Shown piece after piece: positions 1 through 10,678 of a stretch of DNA of 64,000 nt. A program made the translations under genes and the position numbers. Positions within the stretch are counted from its first letter, which is position 1; each line of letters begins with the position of its first letter. The DNA comes from Pyrenopolyporus hunteri (lineage: Eukaryota > Ascomycota > Sordariomycetes > Xylariales > Hypoxylaceae). The stretch is taken from contig CADCXC010000011.1 of NCBI GenBank assembly GCA_902806595.1, positions 248,001 to 312,000 of the forward strand. The letters are read 5' to 3'. The notes under the pieces are model-generated. The model saw only the letters and a list, made by a program, of their open reading frames with translations. It did not search any database and was not told the DNA's origin.

Positions 1-219
1 GAAAATGGCGGCTAGCGCATGGTCGACTATAATCTTGTTTGAATCGCCAGCAAAGCTGCGAATGTGTTCCTTGATTATGACTGAATCGGCATTGGACAGA
101 ATCGCGCGGCATCTCTTGTCGGCCAAGTCGAATCCGATCCTGGGGATGAGTTCTCGCAGCCGATATTTTTTCGCCTCGTACCGGTGGGGCTTCTTCCCGT
201 TCTTGCGCCTTCGAGCCAT
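1..219 (-). CDS. Hypothetical protein, 5' end only (cut by window edge)
   Basis: An open frame of 73 codons starts with ATG at 219 and runs leftward out of the window without a stop. The N-terminus is very basic (begins MARRRKNGKKPHRYEAKKYR), followed by a stretch that could form helices and contains two alternating charged/hydrophobic segments. I do not recognise a family. The basic start could be a nuclear or nucleic-acid-binding tail, but that is only inference. No splice signals are needed within the visible part. The codon use looks coding, with GC-rich third positions compared with the AT-rich DNA to the right. Without the remaining 3' part the function cannot be called. Confidence 0.5.
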   Translation of the reverse strand, partial: MARRRKNGKKPHRYEAKKYRLRELIPRIGFDLADKRCRAILSNADSVIIKEHIRSFAGDSNKIIVDHALAAIF

Positions 220-1763
220 GTTGATTGATTAGTGTGAATGGCGGTAGTCTCCGTAGCGAAATATTGGATTGCGTGATGATAAGGGTAAGAATATGCGGTG
301 CTTGTTCGTGTTGAGTTGTAGTGGGCACGGTAGGGTTATGTTTGAATCGCGTAGACATACGTGTGTTGGTACCGCTGGGGCAGCAACGAGGTAACGGGGC
401 AACGCGACTGCTCGAAAAGAAATCAACTCGAATTCTAGGGCATAAATATGAAAACAAGAGAGTGGTAGGTACCGATCCTTACAAAGCAAACACTGTTTGG
501 TCAAGTTGCTTAGGGGCGCCTTCCCTCTTCCCCTGGAGGGGGTTCGAGCCCGGGAGTTGGCAAATACTAACTGTTGGAGGAATTTCTTCAGTATAGCTCG
601 CCACATGCTCGGAACGGTGTTTACACCTCTTGTTTCGCGAAGGACGACGTTGGACCTTGACACTGTTCCGAGCTATACTGACATCTACATACGAACTGGA
701 TTTACAACCATTCCTGGTGTGTACAGCGGTGGGTTCGATCCCCTCCAAACTTTTTTTTTAAAACTTCAAATTACTTCTTTTGTTCGACCCTCAAGTTCCA
801 AACAATCTTAGAACAACCCCATATCCCTACATTCCTCTACCTAATTCAATCTCTTTAATAAAGTTGGAAACATTCTATTTAGCTGAGATCTCTCCACAAA
901 CGTAACTCTCTACCTGGGTGTTGGTCATTTCACCCTAAATTCTGGGCGAGCATCGACAACAAAACCGAACAGTTACATTCACTTCTTTTTAATATGCACC
1001 TTCCTACAGTAATCCAACACGATAGAGAACTTAATTCAATAGAATTCAAAGAAAAGCAAGTACCCTAGCCAGGGACGATAGTTGCCAAGGACCACCTTCG
1101 GATAAGTTCATGTGTTCAACTGATATAGTACATAAGCCCCTAGACAGGTACCTAAATTATCCTCATTGCTGACCTGGGGTGGCAGTATATTAGCTTTAGG
1201 AAGTTAATTCCTGAGTTCTAGAATGGTTTATTCCACATAGGGTGCAACACATTTCCCCCTTTTCACTTACTTGTGTAACATACATTACGCACAACTTGAA
1301 CCCTCCTCCAGCCACTACATGCTAGTAATCAAGAATTCCCATAACCGTCCAAGGGTAGGTAGTTAGGTAGGTAGTTATCTATATTTATCTAGCAACAACT
1401 TGGATGTGCCTCGATTCCCTAAGCCTTACCCAATGACCATGCGATAGAATAGGCGCGACCTCACGAACTCCGTAGATTTGGGGGCGTTCAAAGGGATAGC
1501 AAGATGCTCACACCACCTGTGTGTTAAACCCGATGACTGATTGACGGGATGAATCACCTGTTTTCAAGCGGCGCAGAGGTCTCGAACGAGGATCGAGGGT
1601 TCCACTATGTCGGGGTAAGTCAACAGGGCTCATGCGGAGTACTACATATCATAGACCACCGGCAATACAACTCGTATATTACTGATTTATTCCAGGAGAC
1701 ATCATTAGACCCCCAGATCTTTGAAAGAAGTATTCTATCGCTTGTCGCCCAATATCACTCAAG
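220..1763. other. Intergenic region, no gene seen
   Basis: About 1.5 kb with stops in all frames and moderately AT-rich composition. Two stretches resemble an internal B box (around 541 and 733; the second is followed by a run of T) but neither folds as a tRNA. An imperfect hairpin with 12-bp outer arms lies at 590-681. The part just before 1764 is probably promoter and 5' leader of the MetE-like gene. Confidence 0.5.
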
Positions 1764-2966
1764 ATGGCGCCACCTTTCAGAGCTGATCATATAGGGTCAT
1801 TGTTGCGACCCCAGTCGCTCCTAGAAGCCCGCTCATCTCTCTCCTTACCTTCACAGATGTATTCGCTGGACATCCCACAATCAGTCAAGGATGCAGAGAC
1901 AGAAGCAATTCGCGAGGTAGTCGAACTGCAGCTGCAGAAAGGGATCCGTCCTATTACAGACGGGGAATATGCCCGTCATATCTACTATGGCGGCTTCTTT
2001 GAGAAACTCACGGGGTTTGAAGCCAAGCCGAATCTCCCCATCCCAGATGCGTTCCGAACCGACTTTCCGACAACTACGGGACTTGCGAAGATGGGAGCAA
2101 CAACTCGTGCGGCAGTTGTTTGCACTGGCAAGATTGGCTATAAGGAGTCACCTTATCTCTCAGAATGGCTTGCGCTGCGTGACAATTTACCTCAACATTT
2201 ATGGCGCGAAGCCAAGTTCACTATTCCGGCGCCGAACTATCAGCATATCCAGCTTAAACCCGGCACTGCGTGGACCGCGGAGTCGGGGTACACCTCGGAC
2301 CAAGAATATTTCGACGACCTCGCTAAATGCTACGCTGCCGAGCTTCAAACTCTCTACGATGCCGGCCTTCGTAATATCCAGGTAGACGATCCTCATCTAA
2401 CATACTTCTGTTCTTCCCTGTTTCTCGAAGGATGTAAAAAGGACGGCACCGACGCAGACGAGCTTCTAGACTTATACACACGGACTCACAACCAGCTCCT
2501 GGCGAACAAGCCGGCGGGTTTGCATGCGGGGATGCATCTCTGCCGAGGTAATATGTCCGGATCTACGCATTGGGTGTCGGGCTCGTACGAGAGGATCGCC
2601 TATAAGCTCTTTAATGAAACAGACTACCAGACCTACTACCTCGAGTTCGACGACGTTGAGCGCGCGGGTGGTTTCGACCCCCTGAGATTCCTACCCAAGG
2701 GCAAAAACGTGGTCTTAGGTCTGGTATCGACGAAGACGCCAGAGCTAGAAGATCCAAACATAATCAAAGAAAAGATCTCTGCGGCCGCCGCGGTCACTGC
2801 CAGCGCACAGGGAATAAGTAAAGATGAGGCAATGGACTACCTTGCTATCAGTCCTCAGTGCGGGTTCAGCAGCAGCAGCCTGGCTGGTGGCATAGGAATG
2901 ACGATGGACAAGATGTGGGAGAAGTTACAGCTGGTGCGAGATATAGCTAGTGAGGTTTGGAAATAA
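1764..2966 (+). CDS. Cobalamin-independent methionine synthase (MetE C-terminal domain)-like protein
   Basis: An intronless 400-residue protein consisting of one UROD/MetE-like TIM barrel, the C-terminal half of MetE on its own. It opens with the family's typical FRADHIGSLLRP near residue 5. The zinc ligands of MetE are all present: His258 and Cys260 in GMHLCRGN, Glu294 in YLEFDD, and Cys366 in SPQCGFSS. In full-length MetE this zinc site activates homocysteine as a thiolate for methylation. Stand-alone versions (bacterial YxjG/YxjH type, common in fungi) act on small thiols or other methyl donors, and the true substrate here is unknown. It ends 418 bp from the convergent P450 gene. The start was chosen as the first ATG that gives the conserved N-terminus. 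I am sure of the fold and not of the substrate. Confidence 0.9.
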   Translation: MAPPFRADHIGSLLRPQSLLEARSSLSLPSQMYSLDIPQSVKDAETEAIREVVELQLQKGIRPITDGEYARHIYYGGFFEKLTGFEAKPNLPIPDAFRTDFPTTTGLAKMGATTRAAVVCTGKIGYKESPYLSEWLALRDNLPQHLWREAKFTIPAPNYQHIQLKPGTAWTAESGYTSDQEYFDDLAKCYAAELQTLYDAGLRNIQVDDPHLTYFCSSLFLEGCKKDGTDADELLDLYTRTHNQLLANKPAGLHAGMHLCRGNMSGSTHWVSGSYERIAYKLFNETDYQTYYLEFDDVERAGGFDPLRFLPKGKNVVLGLVSTKTPELEDPNIIKEKISAAAAVTASAQGISKDEAMDYLAISPQCGFSSSSLAGGIGMTMDKMWEKLQLVRDIASEVWK

Positions 2967-3384
2967 CAGTTTCTTTTTACCTAGGTAGTTTCGATGTGTT
3001 GGTCTAGGTAGTTAGGGAAATATTCTTACCAGTAATTTACATTCGCTGAATGCTACCAAATGGTTCGTGACGTCTATTACATATCCCCATAAAAATTGGC
3101 ATCTCGGGCCATGGTGATGACGATAGTCTCAAACCTAGCCTCGCGGACCTGATACTAGCAAATAAAGGGTAAAGTCTCTGGTCGTATTTAACTGCTAGTA
3201 TAGTACTTATTTGTGATACGGTCTACCATGAGTAGTTATAGAGTCACGCGAAAAGAAAGAAGTAAAAACTATAAGCCCCTATTTCGGTTATCAATTTCCC
3301 AAAAGCAGCGAACCTCTAAAATATAAGTGAAGTACCATATCCCAGCGGATTGTGAAGGTGGTGAGAGGTTTAGGCAGCTGATTC
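2967..3384. other. Convergent intergenic gap
   Basis: A gap of 418 bp between the 3' ends of the MetE-like gene and the P450. It presumably holds both 3' untranslated regions. No other feature seen. Confidence 0.5.
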
Positions 3385-5244
3385 TCAGACAGTTATCGTA
3401 GATTCTGTTACCCTTACGAGCAAACCCTTGTCGATGAAAAGCCCATGAGAAAGAGTTGTCATAGGGGTCTGAGGGTTTATAAGCTGGAAGTCGAAATAGC
3501 GAAGCAGCTACAACAGAAGTTAGCCATATCCTTGCGGCTTCAAAGCAATCCATTCGGCGTAAAATCGCAGTTTAGGAGACAACATACCTCAAAATAAACC
3601 TTGTTCAACTCCAACATCGCAATGGGCTTGCCAGCGCACAACCACCGGCCGTAGCCGAAGGCTAATTCGACGTGTCGTTGCATCTCAAGTCGAGTTTTAT
3701 CATCGGCTTCCAGGAATCTTTCAGGTCGGAAGACGCTTGCGTCGTCCCCGAACATGGCTTTGGACCGTAAGAGCGGCTTGAAATTTGTACCAATCGTCGT
3801 GCCGCCGGGAATAAATTTACCGTCGATCGTGTCACCCTCAGGAGGCACCACCTTGGGTAGCAGGCTGGTCGTAACGGGTCGCATACGCAGTCCCTCGTAT
3901 ATAACAGCCTAATTCAACGTTACCAATTGGTGAGCTATGTACGTACTACAACCTGTTCGAAGCCAAATCGAATTGAATCACTGATTCCTTGGTGAAATCG
4001 TACATACCTGAAGATAAGGCAACTGTTTAGCCTCCGCATACGTAATCGGATTCGAAACACTTCCTTCTTTGACTGCGGATATGATTTCGTCTTTCAATCG
4101 TTGGTACACTCGCGGAGTTGTTAAGAGGTATAGCAGCGTGCCCCGGATACCAGCAGCGGTTGTATCAGAGCCAGCCACGAACATGAACAGCGCCTCTACT
4201 TCGCATCTAGACTGGGGGAGACCATTACGTACGAACGATCCCTTTAATAATCTCGCTCATTAGAAACGCTTATTGTCTCCTAGGGACAGAAATGCGTTAC
4301 GAGTTTAAAGATTACTTACCAGCATGGTTGGTTCCCCCGTGTCGGCGTCTGGTTTGAATAACCTTCCTACGGCCTTGTTCGCTAAACTGTAGATCTGCTG
4401 TTTAATATTTACCACAGACAAAAGTGCCATAACAAGGGGACGTAGATGAAGGTTCCACCTACCCCATAGCTTTTCCTAACCCCTTAGAATCGGTTTCCTT
4501 GGGACCAAAGAGCATCAGGCCCAGTGTTGAATAAGCGATGTCCCGCGCCCAGGGCACATCGGAAGTAAACGCCATTAGGGGCATCGACTTGCACAAAGTT
4601 GCGTAGAAATTATGGCGATCTGAGTCACTTTCCAGGTCTCCAAACTCTTCTCCAAGCGATATTTTAGAAATGACGTCGAGGGTATAGAACGCTATTCCTC
4701 GGGCTAAGTTAAAGGGGCGAAACCCCCCTATCTCGTTCGAAGAAACGTATTTCTTTCGAATTAGGTTGGTGAGGTGATTGATTTGGACGTCAACGTCAGC
4801 CTCGACTCCAGGATGGTCCCGGCCACTGTATCCGGGTAACACCATGCTTTTGATCTTATCGTGGGCCGTCGGGTTTATTGTCATAAACATAGTATGATCA
4901 TACGGGTTAAAGCGACTGCCAAGGTACCAATCCGACCTCCACCACTTGCTTTTCGCGCTAGACATGCGCTTTACAAGCTCGGGGTCGTCCGTCAGAAGTA
5001 TATTAGGCCCGATCCTAACGAGAGAGCCGTACTCCTTGCCAACGGACTCGAACGCTTCGAGCTGCCGGCCCTTTAAAGCCTTATGAGCGAGCCATAAGTA
5101 TGAGAACGAAGCTAGGAAAGGGCCCGGGACATGGCGGAGACGATACCACGAGTAGACGGCTGATAATACGTAGTAGCTAACAGGTAGGACGGTAAGAATA
5201 ACCCAGAGCCCTATTTGGTTTGAGATATCTGTTAGAAACGACAT
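3385..5244 (-). CDS. Cytochrome P450, pisatin-demethylase-like
   Basis: Five exons: 5244-4463, 4386-4320, 4241-4008, 3908-3588 and 3507-3385, joining to 508 residues. It is a microsomal monooxygenase with an N-terminal membrane anchor (about residues 8-30), then a proline-rich hinge (RHVPGPF). The I-helix carries AGSDTTA, the K-helix ExxR is EGLR, and the haem loop is FGYGRWLCAG with the haem-ligating Cys452. The I-helix region is joined across an intron to MLGSFVRNGL, the order typical of fungal pisatin-demethylase-like P450s. The last exon (LLRYFDFQLINPQTP...) is only found by splicing out 80 nt at 3508-3587 with a GCTAAC branch point. I chose the ATG at 5244 because it sits just before the membrane anchor; an upstream in-frame ATG exists at 5316. 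Substrate unknown; the family includes phytoalexin-detoxifying and secondary-metabolism enzymes. Confidence 0.9.
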
Positions 5245-7017
5245 AGCATTGAAAAGGATGAAGTTGACTATATTTTTGGCTTGGAAGTTTTTGGATATAG
5301 CCGGAAATGAGATCACTAATGGATAGTTCCCCCCTGCCCGTATCGACTGTCTCAGGAGTAGCTTTTATACACCTTAGCCATGCCCTGATAACGTCGTAGA
5401 AACCCCGCAAAATCAAGGTCGAGCGAAAGCTGAAAAGGTGCATGCGATGTGTCACTTGAACAATCGCCTCTAAGCTAGTCTTATCCCCGATTATAAGCTA
5501 ATTAACTATCTTATACCCGACAGTACGACGTAAAGAATCCGTAGGCAAGGTTCTATAGGTGTGGTGGTTCCGGGGGCTTGTTCACAGTCGCAACACATAA
5601 GAGTGATGACGCTGAATTGCATAGAATAATATGACGTATCAACGTCTTCAAACTTAACGCCTTATTAGAGATCAGATCGGCGTATCTATTCCTTTATAGC
5701 GGCGTTAAACGTATCTTTAATACGTTCGCTATCCAATTTAATATGAATAACTACCTAAGTAATCAACTCCTGAAACCCCTGTGTTCTATGTTATTAATAT
5801 CCTACCTAATCGACAGGATATAATAATCTCTAAGTTACTCCTGATTTAGATAGTTTCACTCTAAGGCTCTAAATAAATTCTCAAAGCAGGTATACGTGAT
5901 TATAAAAGGTAAGGAAACACCTATCGTTTAATGAGCCCAAGCTCATGGTATTTGTTTATATAAACAAGCTTTATATACAAAACTAAGTTAAACGCACGAA
6001 GTTACGCATTTAGGATTCTATATATAACTGTTAATATATAGCTACGATGAGCGTTTATATCATCTGTTAACATTAGGCCATCCTTCAAAAGGACGTATAC
6101 GTATACGCATATTAAGGGGTAGGTGTAAATTAGGGTAGAAGCAACCTAAAAAGAATTCCCTAAGATAAGAGAAAGGAGGTAACCACCAATTTATTAGCGA
6201 CCATATTTAAAACAGCGTTCAACTAGGCATCGAGCAAGAAGACCTCTGTTATAATGTCGCGCGCATTATTGCGGGGTTATAGTTCGTCGTAAGAATATAA
6301 TACCCAATAGAAGATCACAGGTTAAGCCCTAGGAAATTTATATTTTGATAACCGTAGACCCTTCGATATGAAACGTTTTCCCGTCCCATATGGTGCGCAA
6401 ACGAAGCCCAAATATCTAGGAAGACCGTCATTATCCCAATACGTAAACGAGCCATCCATATAAGCCACCCATCCTATACATTACGTACCTAGATATTTTA
6501 TGGGCTCGTAAGGGCACATAGCCAAAGCCGTAAACATAAGAAACCGCTAGTAAATACAAAGAGACGAATTCAAATGAGTAATAAGGAGGCTCTAGTATAC
6601 CTAAGTATGCTGGAGAACGAAAGGTAAAGACAAGGGAACCTAGGGCTTAATATAACCAGGCCGGTGATTTTCCCCGCCATTGGGGCTCCCAGACGAGGTA
6701 ATGGCAAATTATGAATAACAGGACGTGTGGAATAACCGCGAAGCAATCAAGGAGATCATACAAGTATAAAATGGAAAGGGGACAGCAGCTCCATATACAA
6801 TGTGTAGAGCTGGTTTAAAGGAAACTGAACCAGGTGGCTATCGTGATGATTCCTGATATTTGCAAAGGAGGACGGGCAGGAAATTAAAAGGGGCCAGCCT
6901 AATACTCGCACCTTGGCAAGTATTCCCAGGCCATTTGTTCGTAATCGAGCATCTTAAGCTCGTAAGGTTATCGTACGGCGTAATATACGCATTATATGCA
7001 ATAGAGGTCTTGTGACC
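5245..7017. other. AT-rich gene-free block, probably RIP-decayed DNA
   Basis: About 1.8 kb. The part from 5460 to 6950 is rich in TA and TAG/TAA in every frame, clearly more AT-rich than its neighbours, and holds no open frame of note. This is what repeat-induced point mutation leaves of an old repeat in ascomycetes, but I could not identify terminal repeats or a transposon protein. The part next to 5244 is the P450 promoter. Confidence 0.45.
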
Positions 7018-8782
7018 TTAGGGCATTTTGTAAGAATCAACTTCCGTAGGTACAGTTGGCCCCGTAGCTCGAGAGGTGTAGCCTGAGTCTGACGGGATAG
7101 TAATTCGATCGTAGGTATTTGGGGAGTGATCCAACATTGGATCAAGCACAAGGGGCAATCGAGCTTCGGCGTGCCGCATGGCTTCTGGCGTGTTTTGAAC
7201 GGGGTCTTGCTGATAACTTCCAGGATCGTACGGATCAAATTGAAGGTCCGGACTATAGTCCTCACCAGCATCCCCCTGAATGAGGGGCTCGGGATTGTTG
7301 TCGGGAAAGAAGTCGTGGCCGATACCCTCGATGCGGACTTGTTCTTCCTGTTGCTCCCAAGCCGGTGGCCCGTCCGCAGCAGGGGGTGGGCGAGGGCCGT
7401 TAAGATTATTTGCTACAGCGTGCATAGCATTGTTTAGAATTCCTTCAATTCTTGTTTCCATCAGCTCAGGAACGCCATCCATATAGACGACAAATCGGTT
7501 TGAAGGCCTTCCAAATTCTCGAGCTATCTGGCGCGGTATCTCCTCCCGTACGAGGTTTATATACTCTTGCAACCCAATGTTGTTCGGATCCGATTCAATA
7601 TCTGCAGACACTGGTTAGCCGAAGTCTTGGGGCAGCGACGCATAGTAACTCACACGGCGATGGATACGGAGGCTGCACATCTGGATGGACCATCCCATAT
7701 ATCTTATACCACCTCTCTCGCTCCGTCATATTCACCAAGTTTTTTCGTTTCGTCATTTCCTTCTTTTGCTCTTGGGTAATAGAGCCTTGGGGGAGTTGAG
7801 GCTTTTCGTTGTCGTCGACCTTTTCGCAAGGGCGAGTAGAAAGCATGTGTTCGTTCAGGTCGAGCTCCCTATAGAAGATCTCGCCACATCGTATACATTG
7901 GAAGACCTGGTGAACTCGGTAGATGTGTTCCCTAGCAACTTGTAAGAAAAATATCGAATAAGATCATTCTTGTACGTACTTGACCCGCGCTGTGTCCCTA
8001 AAGCCGCCGCGACTGTGGCAGCGTTGAGCCAAGTCAGGATACCTCTTTGCCAAGGGGCAGCCAAATCTTTTGTTATTTCTGTCCCGATAAACAGGCACCT
8101 TGGTGCGACTCGACATATCTTCATCATCGTCACCGTCACTATCACCGTCGTTCTCTCGAGAACTGCCCGCCCTCCGTTTCCTTTGTCCCTTTCCTTTCCT
8201 CTGTCGACCTGTATTTCGCGAACCCTTTGCTTCCTGTTGATGGTCGCCTTTTTGGGCACACTGCACCATGCCCCCGCCCGCGCCAGACGTATCTTGGTCA
8301 CACAGCGGTCTAGCCGGCCAGGCAATTAGTTGGCAAGAGACGACGCTTCGAAGGTCCGACATAGGCATCCACGGCGTATCGAGCTTCTCTGAATAATCAG
8401 GGCCAATGACACGGACATTAAAAGCAGCGCCATTTTGATATACGAACGCTCCATTTCCACAGCGGTCTTGCCATACTTCCTGGCTAACTCGTGACTTCTT
8501 GGTCGTTACATGGTGGGAACCTGATAAGGCATCATCTACCCTGATAATTGTCTGCAGGGTATCACTTAATCTAGATCCCTGAGTCTTTCCAGTAAAGAGA
8601 CTAAGTCGATCCGCGATTTGCTCTGTTGTCAGGTATGCCAGGAGGCGCTCGCCGCGAAACTGCCAATTGTTGGCGGAGTTATGATTGTAGATTCGCTCCC
8701 CAGCACACCCGCCCCATGCCTGGCTATTCAGCGTACCGACATTGGTGTGGGTGGTAAAGTCAGCGTGTGGTGGCTCAACCAT
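7018..8782 (-). CDS. Fungal C2H2 zinc-finger-type protein of unknown function
   Basis: Three exons (8782-7980, 7931-7654, 7601-7018) give 554 residues. The first third has no motif I know. A Ser/Gly/Lys-rich linker (RQRKGKGQRKRRAGSS) and an acidic run (DGDSDGDDDED) follow, then a paired finger region at about residues 248-305: RFGCPLAKRYPDLAQRC, then RVKEHIYRVHQ, then FQCIRCGEIF...LNEHML. After it comes ITQEQKKEMTKRKN and a segment ending with the PPYPSPYIES element seen in a widespread fungal C2H2 family. Splice junctions fit this family exactly (VK|EHIYRVHQ and PSP(Y)|IESDP). The C-terminal 190 residues look disordered and end with an SDSGYTS element. The family is abundant and variable in Pezizomycotina; a nuclear role is likely but no function is established. 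It stands alone between AT-rich DNA and a long intergenic region. Confidence 0.8.
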
Positions 8783-10678
8783 GGCTCGCTACGGCGATGA
8801 TGGCGTTGTGGTTGATACAGAAATGTATGTACCTGGGTGACATTCGTATAGTATCAGTAACAGAAAGAGATGAAGATAATCCAGGAGAACGATAATCGCC
8901 AAAAATACAGGTATATTAGCTATGGTGCCGAATGATACTCATGGTTTATAAATTATTGGGTTTTAGGGGGAGGAAAAGAAAAGCACACATTTTCAATTTG
9001 ATTTTTGTTTTTGTTTCCCCTTCTCATAACCTCCATCATTTTGACCGCGGATTAAAACTACAGAGGTTATGCGCAATGCGGATAACTCCACGAAGGAAGT
9101 AAAACTGGCCAGTCGGGCAATTCATCAGGGCAAGGTACTTGCAGGGAGCCTGGTATCATCCGTAGTTGGCCAGAGATAATGGTTCGGCCAATACAAACCA
9201 GTAGAAAACTCGGTCAGAAACGCGGTTCTCCCCATTCACGGAACACATTAGCCCCTTAGGAACATGCTTGGTCTGCTTTGGTGCAGACCACGGGTATCAC
9301 ACATTGACAACACACGGTCGAATCAGCCGCTACGTCCAATATCCAGGTGAGTAAATTCGGTGATATCCTCTCGGGGTATAGCCAGTCGTTCCAAACGGAC
9401 CCAGAGAGGGAAAGCTTGGGTGCGGGTTCTGAGACTGATTCTCCGTAGGATCCTACGTCATAATAATAATCATAATAAATATCGGCTTATTGTAGCCCTA
9501 TTTTCCGCGTCAGCCAGCAGCCCCTCGGCCAAAAGGTGTATGATAGGTACCTAATATAGAAAATGAAGTAGCATATTTGAACAGCGCTAGTAGCACAGAG
9601 AGGACGCCATTAAAAGCGAGAAACGTCGGGTAGTATGCAGATAAGAACGTCTACGAAATTCCGTGTCGAACATCTTGGAGTGGTATGTTTCAAAACGTTG
9701 AAGGCCCGATCATGCCTTTCTTACTATACAGCTTCGGCGATTGCGACAATCTTTCAGCCCATGTGATGGAGTCCTGGTATACTTTGGTGTATCGGAGACC
9801 AATTGACTCCAGCCAAGCCGATATAGACGACACAGTTAAAGATGAGGCTTAGACTTAAGGTTGTTCATCGTCCCACGTTGATTGGGCAGATCGTGAGAGG
9901 GTTGGGGTGTCGATTTAAAGGTCTTAATAGAAGCACGAGTGCGCAAGATTACTAAACCGGTCGGATTAGTGCACGGCATGAGGAGGCATGTACAGATGCA
10001 TGTATGGCATGTCTTATATGTAGGTACGAGGATATGTGACGGTAATATATCTTCGACGGTAGCGGCCAGAGATGGCGGATGAGTGGTGGGATCGGGTTGT
10101 GGCAGTTGGAGAAAGATCACAAGATGCGCCAAGGCAACTGGACTTTTGGGGGGAATTCGGAGAAGTCTGGGGCGCCAACACTGGCATTCATAGGGGAGGT
10201 AGGTAGCATGTGAAGAAACGCTAACGGCGGGTACTAGCACTCGAAAGGCTATGCCTCGGCCCTTCTAGCAGTGGGGCCCTTCTGACATCAGCGTGAGCTT
10301 TAGAGCATTAGAATTTAAAGCCCCGTAACGGAACTCTACAAGCGCAAGTAGCCACGCATCCGAGGTCCAGTGGTACCTAACTCGTCCATACATTTAAGCT
10401 GCATTCCCCAAGTACCTGCCACCAAGAGAGGTAGGAAAGAACGTAGCCTACCAGGTGCATGTACCTAGGCAGGAAGAACCGCGACGTCCATTATTATAAT
10501 CATCAACTCCGGTGCCATCCATTTCTTCTAAACTTTCCTCAACAACTTCCTCCCTACCATAGATATATTATTCCTTTAATTTTATTATACCATAATCGGA
10601 ACTTTCGAATTGACTACCATCATCTAAAACATCCGAATTGAACCCAAACAATCAGACGAAAACGAAGCAACAGGAACA
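8783..10678. other. Intergenic region, no gene seen
   Basis: About 1.9 kb between divergent genes. No credible coding region on either strand. The last 180 bp before the thiolase start is rich in C and T (for example around 10510-10560), a usual look for promoters and leaders of strongly expressed fungal genes. Confidence 0.5.

Noticed and set aside
485..570. Possible tRNA gene (A-box-like TGGTCAAGTTG and B-box-like GGTTCGAGCC, 45 nt apart)
   Set aside because: The T stem pairs at only two of five places, the acceptor arms do not pair, and no anticodon arm forms.
660..760. Possible tRNA ending at GGTTCGATCCCC with T-run
   Set aside because: There is no A box at the required distance and no acceptor stem; only the T arm is partly formed.
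229..811. Overlapping open frames on both strands
   Set aside because: They are mutually overlapping, have no recognisable domain, and cross the hairpin region; composition is not coding-like.
1549..1794. Small open frame before the MetE-like gene
   Set aside because: It overlaps the start of a confident gene in another frame and has no homology that I recognise. It is most likely leader sequence.
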